DNA from: Fragum whitleyi
Taxonomy: Eukaryota; Mollusca; Bivalvia; Cardiida; Cardiidae
Assembly: GCA_948146395.1 (NCBI GenBank)
Contig: OX411543.1
Span: 58,829,689-58,893,688 of the forward strand
Length of the DNA: 64,000 nt
Direction: 5' to 3'
Below are positions 1 to 10,019 of the stretch, piece by piece. The translations under genes were made by a program, and so were the position numbers. The number at the start of each line of letters is the position of its first letter. Position 1 is the first letter of the stretch. Below the pieces are notes generated by a model. It was not told the origin of the DNA. It worked only from the letters and a program-made list of their open reading frames with translations, and made no database searches.

Positions 1-230
1 AGTTATGATTCTCGAGCACTGCACTTCTCCTCAATGAGATATATCCATCTGTGAAGTTTTATGATTCTAGCATACTTTTTGAGATATGCTCCCGACCAAA
101 AAAAACAAACAAAAAAAACCGGTCTACAGACGGACCGACTGACCGAACGACCGACCGACCGACAAGTGCATAGCAATATATGCCCCTCTTCTTTGAAGGG
201 GGGGCATAATTATTGACGACCTTGTGCTGT
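1..230. repeat. Fragment of dispersed GACC-rich / GGGGGCAT element
   Basis: A short GACC/GACG-type simple repeat (about 128-163) is followed by a small inverted repeat, TGCCCCT...GGGGGGCA, at about 181-208. The same combination, with a CGG/CGT-rich simple repeat beside a GCCC/GGGC hairpin, recurs at 13736-13850 and at the end of the 18876-19944 element. This is therefore probably the end of the same dispersed family. No coding potential. Confidence 0.4.
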
Positions 231-793
231 CACAAAAATAAACGCGTTTTCCTTCTTCTTCAGATAAGAGACACTTATTAAGCGACCACTCAATGGACCA
301 CCAAAAACTTAAGCGGTCATCGAAGAGAATGGTCGATTAATACAATCATTGTAGGCAAATAATAAACAAATGGGTCGGATCGCTTAACTACAATTCACTG
401 TTTGACATGCGTTCAGATGAGAATACGAAAGATTTTAGTCTAATATCAATAACATATTTGAGCCTGTGAGTGACATTTCCAACATTTCGAAATGTACGTG
501 ACGTGTAAACATTGAGAGGTCCAGACAGCCAAAAACTGTAAATATAAAGTTACTTGATTGTCTACAGATAATTTGAGACATAATCTATCTAAAAAACGCA
601 TAGTGAAGACTCTGGTCAGACTGTGCGGATGCACAAGCTGGTCAGAGTCTCTGCTTTGTGCATATTTGGAATTGTTGGAAATCGTACGCGCATGCTGATT
701 TTTTTTACTTGCATTCTTCTTCTTGACATTTGATCACTCGCTTTATCTTGTGCACCTTTAGTTTATTTCATATCCATCTATTAGCATTATAAT
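231..793. other. Intergenic, no gene seen
   Basis: Short pieces at about 270-390 contain AAGCGACCA/GGTCGATTAA-type words. These resemble the small mariner-like MITE at 37071-37201 and the 36150-36180 stretch, so this is probably eroded transposon DNA. Open frames here are short and unrecognisable. Confidence 0.5.
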
Positions 794-1009
794 GTGTGGT
801 GTCCGTGGTCTGGAGGTAGAGCGTTGGCCTCTTGACCAAAAGGTCCTGAGTTCGATTCCCGGGAGCGGCTATCGATCTTGGTTCCTTCATGGGCCCACAC
901 ATTCGGCGCGAGTAATGGTGAATTTTCCAGGAAGCAGAATCGAGAGGGATTAATCTAAGTTGTAAGAACTTCTTTCCCAATCGATGTAAAATAAATAGGT
1001 TTAAACCGA
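794..1009 (+). mobile_element. tRNA-derived SINE, family A, with 12 bp target duplication
   Basis: The head is tRNA-like. An A-box-like TGGTCTGGAGG lies at 806-816 and a B box GTTCGATTC at 850-858, followed by a conserved body ending in AAATAGGTTTAAACC. It is flanked by an exact 12 bp direct repeat, TAGCATTATAAT, at 782-793 and 1010-1021. That is the expected mark of LINE-mediated retroposition. A second near-full copy is at 6613-6828 and a 3' fragment is at about 55997-56062. Confidence 0.85.
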
Positions 1010-1021
1010 TAGCATTATAAT

Positions 1022-1499
1022 TTTCATTTCCTTAATTATCAAATTTATAAAATTAGATAATCAATTTATTCTATTGATCAAATATGTTTCTCAGACTCAA
1101 TAAATGGACCATATGCAGTAAATGTGCCAATGCTTGTAACTGCTAGTTAAGGATAGGGGATAAAAAGACGAACAAAAGAGATGTAGTGAGTCACCATACG
1201 AAGTGTTAAGAGCTTTTGATTTAATTTGTGAGCGTTAATTTGTTTCGAAGCAGCCGACCATGGCGGGAAAATCGATAACGATTGAAGCGGCCGTCTGCTG
1301 CAGGTGAAACTAAATACCGCATCTTCTGGTTGGAGTTTTCCCGCCATTTTCTTCTTTACTCCATATTTTAAGCGGTAGTCTGCAGACAAAACGGGAAATA
1401 ATATTTTTTTTCGTTTGCTAACTACTGGAAATTCCACCAAATTATGTGTTGTCAGTCGGATTCGGAAACTAGAAGAGATCGGCACTCGGTAAAAAAATA
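1022..1499. other. Intergenic, no gene seen
   Basis: This is AT-rich DNA. The longest frame (1147-1485, minus strand, 112 residues) has no recognisable domain and no codon signature, and I do not call it. GGCGGGAAAA and its complement TTTTCCCGCC occur near 1262 and 1338, giving a small inverted pair. Confidence 0.5.
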
Positions 1500-1909
1500 A
1501 TCAGTAACATCGTGAAATAGACATTCACCTCGATCAAACCTTCCATATCACTCACCCAGCGTTCAATTCATTCGTTTCAAAACCATTCATAACGCTCCAA
1601 ACTTGTTAAAAAACGCTTCGTAATCGTTCATAATGATCAACATTTCACCCAGATCGATTAAATGCGTGCACTGTTTCATTGTTTCAAAGCTTCTTTATAC
1701 AGATTTATAGCCCAAAAAATTAAACAAACAGGAAAATAGTTGATTTTTTAAAGGGAGGTATTAAATAAGTTTCGTCAAACGGAACGAAATTATCGATAAT
1801 TTATTACCTCCCCTGAAATTCTAAACTCGCCCCTCTCACTCATTTAAAAGCATTCGGAAATCATTCCGAAATCATATAGCTTAAAGATTTCAACATGTTT
1901 TTAACTGTA
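1500..1909. mobile_element. TA-flanked mariner-like MITE (copy 1, degenerate)
   Basis: The left end is CAGTAACATCGTGAAAT and the right end is an eroded TTTCAACATGTTTTTAACTG before TA. Inside, GGGAGGTATTA near 1755 and TAATTTATTACCTCCC near 1800 form the inner inverted repeat typical of this ~430 bp family. No ORF. See the better copies at 3434-3866 and 20346-20786. Confidence 0.7.
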
Positions 1910-2094
1910 ATGATATCAATATTGTCAAAATATCGAATCAACTTCCAATGCCGTTCATAAGAAATGATACTGTCAATTAATAAAACATGTAATTGACGAA
2001 ATTATTGATCGTGTGTCATTGAAGTTTGATTCCTTTTTTTTTTCATCAATAAAATCAACTGTTTATGGGCCTTTGATATTAAATTTACTCTTCT

Positions 2095-2390
2095 TGTGCA
2101 AATCTCGCACTAAGGTCCCTCTTTGCTCTAGACTTAAATGGTATGGGCCATGGGAGAGAAGGAAAGGGCTTTTCAACGAATAGAACTCCTTCGTTCTTTA
2201 CCGTATCCGGTGTAAAGCAAAGATACGCGCGAAGCTACATCTGGGTTTCTTAACAGTTCACCTCTCAGAGGACAGTGGAAATCAAGTAACCCTTTAAAGC
2301 AATGCCGCGTTCTGGATTCGAACCGCAGACCTTAATATTGATAGTCCTGTGTCTTAACACTAGTCCATCGCGCGACGCCCATGGAAACAA
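2095..2390 (-). mobile_element. tRNA-derived SINE-like element (minus strand)
   Basis: Read on the minus strand there is a perfect Pol III B box, GGTTCGAATCC, at about 2307-2317. It is preceded by a tRNA-like stretch and followed by a body extending to about 2095. The A box is poor. No second full copy was found in the window, so the right name is uncertain; a decayed tRNA pseudogene with flanking sequence is the alternative. Confidence 0.5.
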
Positions 2391-2915
2391 GACTTTGCTT
2401 CTGCCAAGCTTTAAGAATGCAAAATCGTTTCAATTCTTGTATAGAAATGTTACTCAGCTTTATACGTGTTTTCATGTGTGAAGCGAGGTAACATTTCTCA
2501 AACATTTCACAAATGTTTTAATATCAAAAACAAGGATAGGTCCACAGATCATTCTTTGAAATGAAAATCATATCATGTTCAATACATTGAATTAAGCTTG
2601 AAAAACAATCTATTAAATATTTAATCTTCTGAATCACGGGATGAGTTGACTCACCGATATAACCTTTGTTGGATGAGCAATGCTCAATAATTTACCTGTA
2701 AAAACTATATGACAATGCTAATCGGATATCGATTTTTTAATTAAAGACGGAAAACGGAAAATGAGTCGCGTGCACATCAAGTTGAAATGAAAGTTTGAAC
2801 GAGTCATCCAAAAAACAATACGTGCCAAACGATCATTGGAACAATAATTGCTCTGTCGATAAAAATCAGCGACTTTGCAGCACTGTATTTTGAGTGCTCT
2901 TAAAAACTATTGACA
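2391..2915. other. Intergenic, no gene seen
   Basis: A degenerate copy of the ~135 bp hairpin family is possible at about 2395-2500 (GTGAAGCGAGGTAACATTTCTCAAAC resembles its right arm). Nothing else is recognisable. Confidence 0.4.
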
Positions 2916-2953
2916 AACAAGAGCATTGCCTACGACTGCCTACGCTCGGCTGT

Positions 2954-3360
2954 TACAGTTAGACATTCATCTCAATCAAAACCATTCTAAATCGTTCACT
3001 CAGCGCTCTAATCATTCATTCCAAACACTCATTTAAACCATTCAAAATCGCTCCAAACTCACTGAAAAAGATAGGATCCCAAGCGTCGTTCAAAATAGAT
3101 AATACTAGCGATTTCACTAACAATATTCAAATTGTAAGCGTCTGATAGGTTCACGAAGAAAAGAATGCTATTTAGATAACTTGTATGCATATTTTGTTAA
3201 AGAGAGGTAATCAATATCGCCAATTGTGTTCATCCTGAACAAAATTTACGGTTTCTGATTACCTCCCATTAAATTTGCTCAAAACTCGCTCCACGCACTA
3301 ATTCAATTTCACTCCAAAATCATTCCAAAATCATTCACCGTATCAATTTCGATGTTGTAA
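2954..3360. mobile_element. TA-flanked mariner-like MITE (copy 2)
   Basis: It starts TACAGTTAGACATTC, so part of the left terminal repeat is lost, and ends CAATTTCGATGTTGTAA. The inner inverted pair is present, GAGGTAATCAATATCG...TCTGATTACCTCCC (about 3206-3268). It sits inside element E, so it is younger than that element. Confidence 0.75.
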
Positions 3361-3433
3361 CCATCCAGCACGGATGGTAACGAAAAAACTAAGTCGAAAA
3401 AGCGGCATAATTCGCCAAAAATGCTTCTAGACC

Positions 3434-3866
3434 TACAGTAAATTACATCGTGAAATTGACATTCAATTCAATCAAACTCATTCGAAATCGCTCACTCAGC
3501 GCTCCATTCATTCATTCCAGACACTCACTCAAACCATTCAAAAACGCTCCCTGAAAAAAATACAACAACAACTTCGTTCATAATAATAATAGCTGGGAAA
3601 AAATCGGAATTTCACTTAATTATTGAAATTATGAACGTCTGATAGGTTCTTGAAGAATTATGGAGTTATTTATAGAACTTGTATGCATAATTTATTAAAG
3701 GGAGGTAATCAATATTGCTAATTTTATTCATCCTGAACAAAATTTGCAATACTGGATTACCTCCCATTAAATTCACTCAAAAGTCGCTCCAAATATTCAT
3801 TTAATTTAATTCCTAAATCATTCCATAATCATTCACCTTGTCAATTTCACGATGTTGTTAACTGTA
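3434..3866. mobile_element. TA-flanked mariner-like MITE (copy 3, precise insertion)
   Basis: The element proper runs CAGTAAAT (3436) to TTAACTG (3864), 429 bp, flanked by TA on both sides. The right terminal repeat is near-perfect (TGTCAATTTCACGATGTTG). The uninterrupted element E copy at 45100 reads TAGAGTTACCCC where this one reads TAGACCTA-[MITE]-TAAACCCC. That gives an occupied/empty site comparison with TA duplication, the hallmark of Tc1/mariner transposition. No transposase is present. Confidence 0.88.
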
Positions 3867-4139
3867 AACCCCTTCGGGTTGCTCTTTTGATGATGAACAC
3901 GTATGCCAAGTTTCAAGTGAATGCCCTCACTTGAACCAGAGATATCACAAAATGTCAAAGTTTTTTTGCACGACGATGACAACAGCAACAACGACTTTGA
4001 CGACGACACCAAGGCTATGGCAATTCCTCTAGTTTTCTCTGAAAACATCAGAGATAAAAATGCTGTTTTATACCACATTTCAACAGAAAGTGGGTTTACC
4101 AATAAAAAAGTAAAGCAAGTTGTGAAGTTCATGTGTTAT

Positions 4140-4665
4140 AAATGAGTGACCATCACCAAATGACCTTGACCACTCACCCTGATATTGTAATGCAGGGGAC
4201 GGTCTTGTCACAAGCAATGCACATGTGAAATTTCAAGGCTCTATGACTTACCAATTCCAAAATTAGGACTAATATTAGTTTTTAATACAAAAGAATGGCC
4301 GTGAAAAATGAACTTGACTGATGACCTTGGACTTTTTGTATCAACAAGAAGGTGTTGGCCCAGGCAGTCATCATGTGAAATATGAAGACCATATCACTTA
4401 CCATTCAAAAGTCATGTCCAATGTTACAGTTTCATTTTTTCTATACAAATTTGACCTTAAAAATAACCTTGGCATTGACTGATAACCTTGAACTTGGTAC
4501 CAACAGAAAGGCATTGTCCTAAGCAATCATCATGTGAAATATGACGACCCTATCATTCACCATTCAAAAGTTATCACAAAATGTCAAAATTTTCGCACGA
4601 AGACGACGACGACACCAATACAATACCGAGCAATATCCCGAGTTTTCTCCGAAAACAGCCCAGCT
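4140..4665 (+). repeat. Degenerate repeats with TGACCTTGAC words plus second element E end
   Basis: Imperfect ~165-175 bp units share CATGTGAAAT..GAC and ACTTACCATTC/CATTCAAAAGT words (about 4200-4570). TGACCTTGACC occurs at 4161 and related words after it. The end (4565-4670) repeats the GACGACGAC..TTTTCTCCGAAAACAG end of element E. No protein is supported. Confidence 0.55.
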
Positions 4666-4669
4666 AAAA

Positions 4670-5160
4670 TTGCTTAAATTACTTAAATTCGGATTAAAGA
4701 CCGTAGATCTATTCAGAATCTATGTTTTGTTTAAGACTTGGCTCGCCATTTTGGCTAATAAAACAGAGTTTATGTTTCGATGGCATCAATATCCATCAAA
4801 CTTCAAACCTACTCCAAAGAAATAGCCTAGATTCAAAATTATCTTCGTTAGCTTGTTTGGAATGTATCTATAAACAAACAAAGAAGATTCTTCTTATTGC
4901 TAAATAGTTAATGTTGATAATTAAAATGACGATATTGAAATTCACGATACATTATTCTAACAAATGAAAAATATCCTATCGAGAATAAATACTATGATAT
5001 TTTTACCAAAATTATTATTTGTAGTAGTAGTATCGTTATTCACGCTATCTTTCGTGGGTACAGTCCCTTCTTCAGGTTAATCCAAAGAAATTCCTATAAA
5101 TTGAAGCGACTTCTTTAGGGCAAACCTAGTTCAATTCAAAGGATACCACTGAAGAAGAGG
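4670..5160. other. Intergenic, no gene seen
   Basis: AT-rich sequence. Frames at 4541-4825 and 4722-4907 are short, overlap each other and resemble nothing known. CCTTCTTCAGG near 5070 and CTGAAGAAG near 5150 form a short inverted pair. Confidence 0.4.
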
Positions 5161-5601
5161 TACAGTTAACAACACCGTGAAATTGACAGGGTGAGTGATT
5201 TTGGAATGATTCTGGAATGAAATTGAATGAGTGCGGGGAGCGAGTTTTGAGTGAAATTAAAGGTAGGTAATCCAATATAGCTGATTTTGTTCAGGATGAA
5301 CAAAATTAGCTATATGTATCACCTCCCTTTAATAAAATATGCATAAACATTCTATAAATAGTTTCTTTTTTCCTCAAGAACCAATCAGAAGCTTAAAATT
5401 TCAATTATGTCATTGAGAATCGCGATTTGGTTCTTGTTTTATTCAGTTTGAAGGCAGTTCTTTATTTTATATTTTTTAGTAATTTTGAGCGTTTATGAAT
5501 GGTTTGAGTGAGTGTTTGGAATGAATGATTGGAGCGCTGAGTGAGCGATTAAGAATGGCTTTGATTGAAAAGAATGTCAGTTACACGATGTACTAATTGT
5601 A
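5161..5601. mobile_element. TA-flanked mariner-like MITE (copy 4)
   Basis: The left end TACAGTTAACAACACCGTG is followed by GAAATTGACA. The inner palindrome lies at about 5264-5328 around GTTCAGGATGAAC. The right end is eroded (CAGTTACACGATGTACTAATTGTA). Orientation is opposite to copies 2 and 3, judged by the GAGTGAGTG / CACTCACTC tracts. Confidence 0.8.
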
Positions 5602-6461
5602 TACGTCGCCTAAAGCTAGTTATCACTAAATAATTATACATTGTACATTATTTTGCACCTTCTAGGCATTTTTTTTCAAAGTCGTGTGGGTTGTACTGTA
5701 TTAAAAAGTGTTCTTTACACGCGTTGTTTTTTGAGTTCTAGTAGTAATTTTATCAGGAATTGCACAACTTTTGTCTCACTTTTGTGCGTTTGTTACTCAC
5801 GTTTTGATGTACGAAAAAAACTATTAAGTGACAGGACCAACAATATTTATTATTTATACCACGTTATTCATACATATATAATTCAACTTTTCACAGAAAT
5901 AAAACACATTTAAAACAAAGGAATTCGGTAGAAATAATGCTAAGAAAATGACACAATTCGTAAATGTACGGGCTTTGCCATTTTAAATGTTGTATTTCTC
6001 AGTGAATGCTGAATTTTGCTGACCCTGTTTATGAGCAGATTGGTGATTAACAATCAAAATATAGTAAGAAAAAAGTATTGAATTTGATTATAAAATAATT
6101 ACTTATATAATAACGCGTTTTAATGAGCCCGAGACTGCATGTTGTCATATTTCTTTGCGTGAACACGGATATTTTGACTTGCATAATGTATATATTTCAA
6201 TATACTGGAATCAAATATTGTTTGACGTCATAAACAGATATAAAACACAGCTAATCTAAAACTTCGCGTGACATTGTATAATAAACCCAAATACATTTCC
6301 TTCTGATGTCATGGCAACAAGATATCTAAATGCAATTATTTTATTTAGTAGGCTTTTTTTCTTAAAACGCGGTCAAAAATGCAATTACATGTATCTTTAT
6401 ATAGTCATTTGCGTTTGGCCTTGTTGTTTTCAGTTTTGTATACTCTTGTTGTGGCGAACAA
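5602..6461. other. Intergenic, no gene seen
   Basis: AT-rich DNA. The frame at 5641-5913 (90 residues) has no recognisable domain. No further structure stands out. Confidence 0.5.
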
Positions 6462-6598
6462 CTGCCCTGCGTTCAGGATAAAAACGTAAGCGAAGCGCTT
6501 TTGAAATGAAACTTCGCTTTGCACGTATGTGCACGTGCAAAGCGGGGTATAATCTCATAGCGTTCGCCAAACGCTTTTACATCCTAAACACAGGGCTG
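6462..6598. mobile_element. ~135 bp hairpin (foldback) element, copy 1
   Basis: The left end is CTGCCCTGCGTTCAGGAT and the right end ATCCTAAACACAGGGCT. The centre is CTTTGCACGTATGTGCACGTGCAAAG, two facing arms of the family's GCTTTGCACGTG motif. Middle parts of the arms have diverged. Confidence 0.75.
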
Positions 6599-6612
6599 GT
6601 GAGCGCTTTCAA

Positions 6613-6828
6613 GTGGTGTCCGTAGTCTAGAGGTAGAGCGTCTGCCTCTTGACCCAAAGGTCCCGAGTTCGAATCGCGGGAGCGGCTATCGATAGCTATC
6701 GCTATTTCATTGGCCCACATATTCGGCGCGAGAACAGGTGAATTTTCCAGGAAGCATAATCGAGAGGGATTAATCTAAGTTGTAAGAACTTGTTTCCCAA
6801 TCGATGTAGAACAAATAGGTTTAAACCT
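6613..6828 (+). mobile_element. tRNA-derived SINE, family A (copy 2)
   Basis: It carries a perfect A-box match, TAGTCTAGAGG (6623-6633), and a B-box match, GTTCGAATC (about 6667-6675), in a tRNA-like head. The body is the same as in the 794-1009 copy (GAATTTTCCAGGAAGC, AATCGAGAGGGATTAA) with the same AAATAGGTTTAAACC end. Of the copies here it has the best-preserved internal promoter. No clear target duplication was found. Confidence 0.85.
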
Positions 6829-7657
6829 TCTAGGTAATATACAATCGTCTTTATTTATTAATCCACATAAATTAGTTAAAAATTGAGTTCGGATGATAAA
6901 TTGGCTGGTGTTTTCTGTTTATTATTATCATTCATTTCAACGATTTATTTCATACGGATTTATGACAAGTAATAATAAGTAATGATTATAAAATGTTTTT
7001 CACTTTTTAGAACGATGGACAAATGATATTCATCTGACCTTTTTGTGATAAAATTATGGCAAGTACATCGAAATAACACCAGAAAGGTCCGATTCTTTAG
7101 CTTCAATAGAACAAAAGTAACCTCAATTGAATGACTCGATCATTGCTAACAAACTCGTTTCCCGTTTACAAGAGAAGATCAAATCAACGTCGTTAATTGA
7201 AGACATGCCTTGTCTAAATGCGATATATGTTTGTCAACCTACTGACCTACATGGAATTCTAATATAGAAGTATTTACCCTGACCTGCTGATTTTTAAATT
7301 GGTTTCAAAACATTTTGCCAAGTATTGGGACATTCCAATAAATCTGGTTCTAAGTTTTACTCGAAATAGAAAGTAGAAAGTAGGATGAAATCAGACTTTG
7401 CGTCTTTGCAAACTGTTTTTAGTGTTTAATGTCTGCTAATGATTTCTGTGAGTTAGGCATATGCCATGAACAGCAGGAGAGAGTTTCATGTATTATGTTT
7501 AACCACTGTTCAAAGAAATGAAATTAAAAATGATTTATAGAAAAACTCTTCTTTTAACACATTTCCTTCAGAAACCTATCAGATCTTAAGGGTCCAGCAA
7601 AAAAAGCGAGGCCCTATATGGTTCTGCATTATTGAAATTGAGACTTCTTACTCTCCT
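6829..7657. other. Intergenic, no gene seen
   Basis: AT-rich sequence with no long frame, no RNA gene and no obvious repeat structure. Confidence 0.5.
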
Positions 7658-7872
7658 GGGGCCCGTTTTACTATGCTTCTAACGCAAGAATTAATCGTAA
7701 TTCAAAATCACAAATCGTACCTGGTGCTTTCAATCATTGTTAGATTCTGCTAAGAAGACGATTCCAATGAGATGATGTATGGCGTAATTCTATGTTTAGT
7801 TACTACTATAGAAGCAAGTTTAATTTTTGACTAACGCAAAAATTGATCGTAGGATGTTTGATAAATCATGAC
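7658..7872. repeat. Dispersed element with GGGCCCGTTTTACTA end
   Basis: It starts GGGGCCCGTTTTACTATGC. It shares ATTGTTAGATTCTGC, AAGACGATTCCAATG and AGATGATG with a second copy at 39825-40072, which ends TTTAGTAAAACAGGCC. The facing GGCC..TTTTACT / AGTAAAA..GGCC ends suggest a small terminal-inverted-repeat transposon, now eroded. Confidence 0.6.
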
Positions 7873-8146
7873 CCTGAACCGTCACTTAATTAATGTTCGT
7901 GACACAAACAGATCAGCAAAGTATAGGTAGCAAGCTGCGAAATAACAACATATTAAAATTCACTTTTACATTCGTTTATTTATTCGATTTCTAAATTTGA
8001 GAAAATTCTCGGTTAAGGACGAAAAAAAGGTTTAATGATCTTGGGCCAAGAACTCTAATTAATGTCAATTCTAATGGTCAGCATTCTTATTAAAACGTCG
8101 AATATGCTGTATCACAATCCTTATTGAATGCACTTTCCAGGAAACG

Positions 8147-8376
8147 AGGTCCCGGGTTCGATCCCCGACGGCGGCACTCATTCTATCCGACTATTTGTAT
8201 CTCACCAGTGGGTTGATAGTCGTAAACCTATGTGAGATAGCAGCTGGAGGCTAGGAAAGAATATGATGGCGGTACTGGTAAGAGAAATACCAGGAATCCA
8301 TTGTAAGGTGCTCCAGCCACCGCGTTATAATTGAAAAAAATATTGAAAGCGGCGTTAAACTCCATTCAATCAATCC
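8147..8376 (+). mobile_element. tRNA-derived SINE, family B (5' truncated)
   Basis: It begins at AGGTCCCGGGTTCGATCCCC, which contains a Pol III B box. It continues through GATAGCAGCTGGAGGCTA and ends in ATATTGAAAGCGGCGTTAAACTCCATTCAATCAAT. Other copies are at 44149-44330 (minus) and 51366-51541. The tail AATATTGAAAG(C/T)GGCG is shared with the different SINE at 41008-41480. Confidence 0.8.
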
Positions 8377-8394
8377 AAGAAACGACAGTCACAC

Positions 8395-8605
8395 TATACA
8401 TACAAAGTGCTTGGCCGTGATATAACCAATTGGGTACGGACCGACAGTTAGGTGTCACGAGGCAATCTTATTGACGACGAAAGGTGACACTGAAAGACAA
8501 ATAGAAAATTCATTTGTCTCTTGTACTGTTTGTATAGCAATTCCAATGGACTATAGTCTATTTATACTACTGACTCGCAAATTCTCTGAGTTCAACAAAA
8601 ATGCC
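8395..8605 (+). repeat. Dispersed repeat D, partial copy
   Basis: It shares GACCGACAGTTAGGTGTCAC, AAGGTGACAC..GAAAGACAAATAG, AAATTCATTTGTCTC and a TATACTACTGACTCGCAA-like end with the two tandem copies at 10020-11000. It contains facing GACAAAT / ATTTGTC and GTGTCAC / GGTGACAC words. Confidence 0.7.
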
Positions 8606-8646
8606 CAATACAAAACGCGATTGTCGGCACATCGTGGGTCAGCGTG

Positions 8647-8691
8647 ACACTATTGTAAGTGCCTGTAATTTACAAGCACTTACAATAGTGT
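8647..8691. repeat. Perfect 16 bp inverted repeat
   Basis: ACACTATTGTAAGTGC (8647-8662) faces its exact reverse complement (8676-8691) across a 13 nt loop. It lies just downstream of repeat D. No poly-T follows, and it is not a recognised RNA. Confidence 0.75.
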
Positions 8692-8699
8692 TGCACTAA

Positions 8700-9190
8700 T
8701 CCCTCTAAATCTACTTAGCATAGATTTTTAAATCGGAGATTTATACCGGTTTCCAGAAATCCAGTCTGTTTGACCCACTACATTTTTACCTTTATCTTCT
8801 GAGCAATGTGTTCAAACCAAATAATGTGTTTTCAAACACCGAAGAAACGGCCTTTTCAGTCACAATCTGCAAACTTTGTTTTTATCTTATTTACTTTTCG
8901 ACAAAAAGAGAAGATGCTAATACAAAATTTGATGTAATTTTCGCTTTTAGTAATTTCCAGTTAGTATTTTCAGTGTTTATAACAAGATTTTCGGTTGAGT
9001 AAAGGAGTTGAAACGTACAATAGGTTAACTGTAAAATAAATTTGTAGCACTTACAATATTACTACTCTGATTTTTTTCTCGAACGGTCATTTACCAGTTG
9101 TAGGGCTGACAACCAATCAAATTCTGTTATAATTCTGTTATCACTCGGTCAAAACCCACGCGTAAATTCACACCACGTGGTAGATGCAAT
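8700..9190. other. Intergenic, no gene seen
   Basis: The frame at 8808-9002 (64 residues) has no recognisable domain. The sequence just before 9200 may be upstream LINE sequence too decayed to read. Confidence 0.4.
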
Positions 9191-9202
9191 GGACATCGTC
9201 TG

Positions 9203-9960
9203 CTCGAAATGTGTCAATTAAGTTGTTTGTCATTGGTCAATGGTCGTCTGCACTCTGACAGGGAGCGTGGGAAGTCTACTGGTGGAATGAGTACTGTTGA
9301 CTATGTGTTAACAAATAGAAATAATTTTGTAATTTTGAAATATTTGATTTCAATGAGCACTCTGATCACGCTCCAATCCTATTTACAATAAATTCAAATT
9401 TGAGTATGAAGAAAAATTATTCAACAACAAATAAACCGACAAAAACATACGATAAACTGATATAGGATAGCAGTAAGAGCGATCTATTTTTAGAATAACT
9501 CCTGAATAATCATAGAGTGCTGCTAGATTTAATCGATTGGTCAGAAACCAAAGATATAAATGGCATAGTTGCCGATTTCACGTGTTTCTTGAGGGAAAAT
9601 GCATTTATAGTATTTGGGAAAACCCAATGCTTGAAAAACAAACATGTTGGTAATCAAAATTGTAAATAGTTTAATGAAAAATGTTTTGTTGCTAAACAGG
9701 CTTTTAAACTCTAGAGAGAGGAATAATATTAACAGACAAGCTTTTAGCTTGGCGTGTGCTCATTATAACAACGTAAAAAAATCTGCTAAGAAATAATTTA
9801 GACTAGCAGAGGGCTATCAAATCAGCAAACTTTCAAAATCGGACCCACGAGGTTGGATGAGCTGGCGATGTCCTCGAAAAGATGAAGTGTTAAGACAAAA
9901 AACTCACAAATTGGGCAAATATTTTACCAACTTTTATTGTCCAAATTTGAGCCCTTTTGA
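9203..9960 (+). pseudogene. Decayed LINE ORF2 remnant (endonuclease end and linker)
   Basis: Translated in broken frames this reads like the C-terminal endonuclease region of a non-LTR retrotransposon. NGRLHSDRERGKST and STVDYVLTN (9229-9320) are in one frame. FDFNEHSDHAPILFTI (about 9340-9395) is in another, and SDHAPI is the classic catalytic motif of APE-type endonucleases. Further frame pieces to about 9950 (FNEKCFVAKQAF, AHYNNVKKSAKK, KLSKSDPRGW, LGKYFTNFY) match the linker usually found before the reverse transcriptase. Frameshifts and stops show it is dead. No RT domain (FADD-type motif) was found. Confidence 0.65.
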
Positions 9961-10019
9961 TTGGCGAACTATTGCACTATCCCAGCCTCTCAATGATGTC
10001 CGATTTACAGTGCTGACAG

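Larger units (their letters stand above)
2916..4108 (+). mobile_element. Dispersed element E, interrupted by two MITEs
   Basis: Three pieces (2916-2953, about 3361-3433 and 3867-4108) line up in order with one uninterrupted copy at 44988-45300. They share GAGCA..GCCTACG..TGCCTACGCTCGG at the head, CTAAGTCGAAAAAG..GGCATAATT in the middle, and TTGCTCTTTTGATG..GAACACG onward to the GACGACGAC-rich end. The gaps are exactly filled by the MITEs at 2954-3360 and 3434-3866. Element E has no detectable protein. The GAC-rich end creates spurious D/N/T-rich reading frames. Confidence 0.75.
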
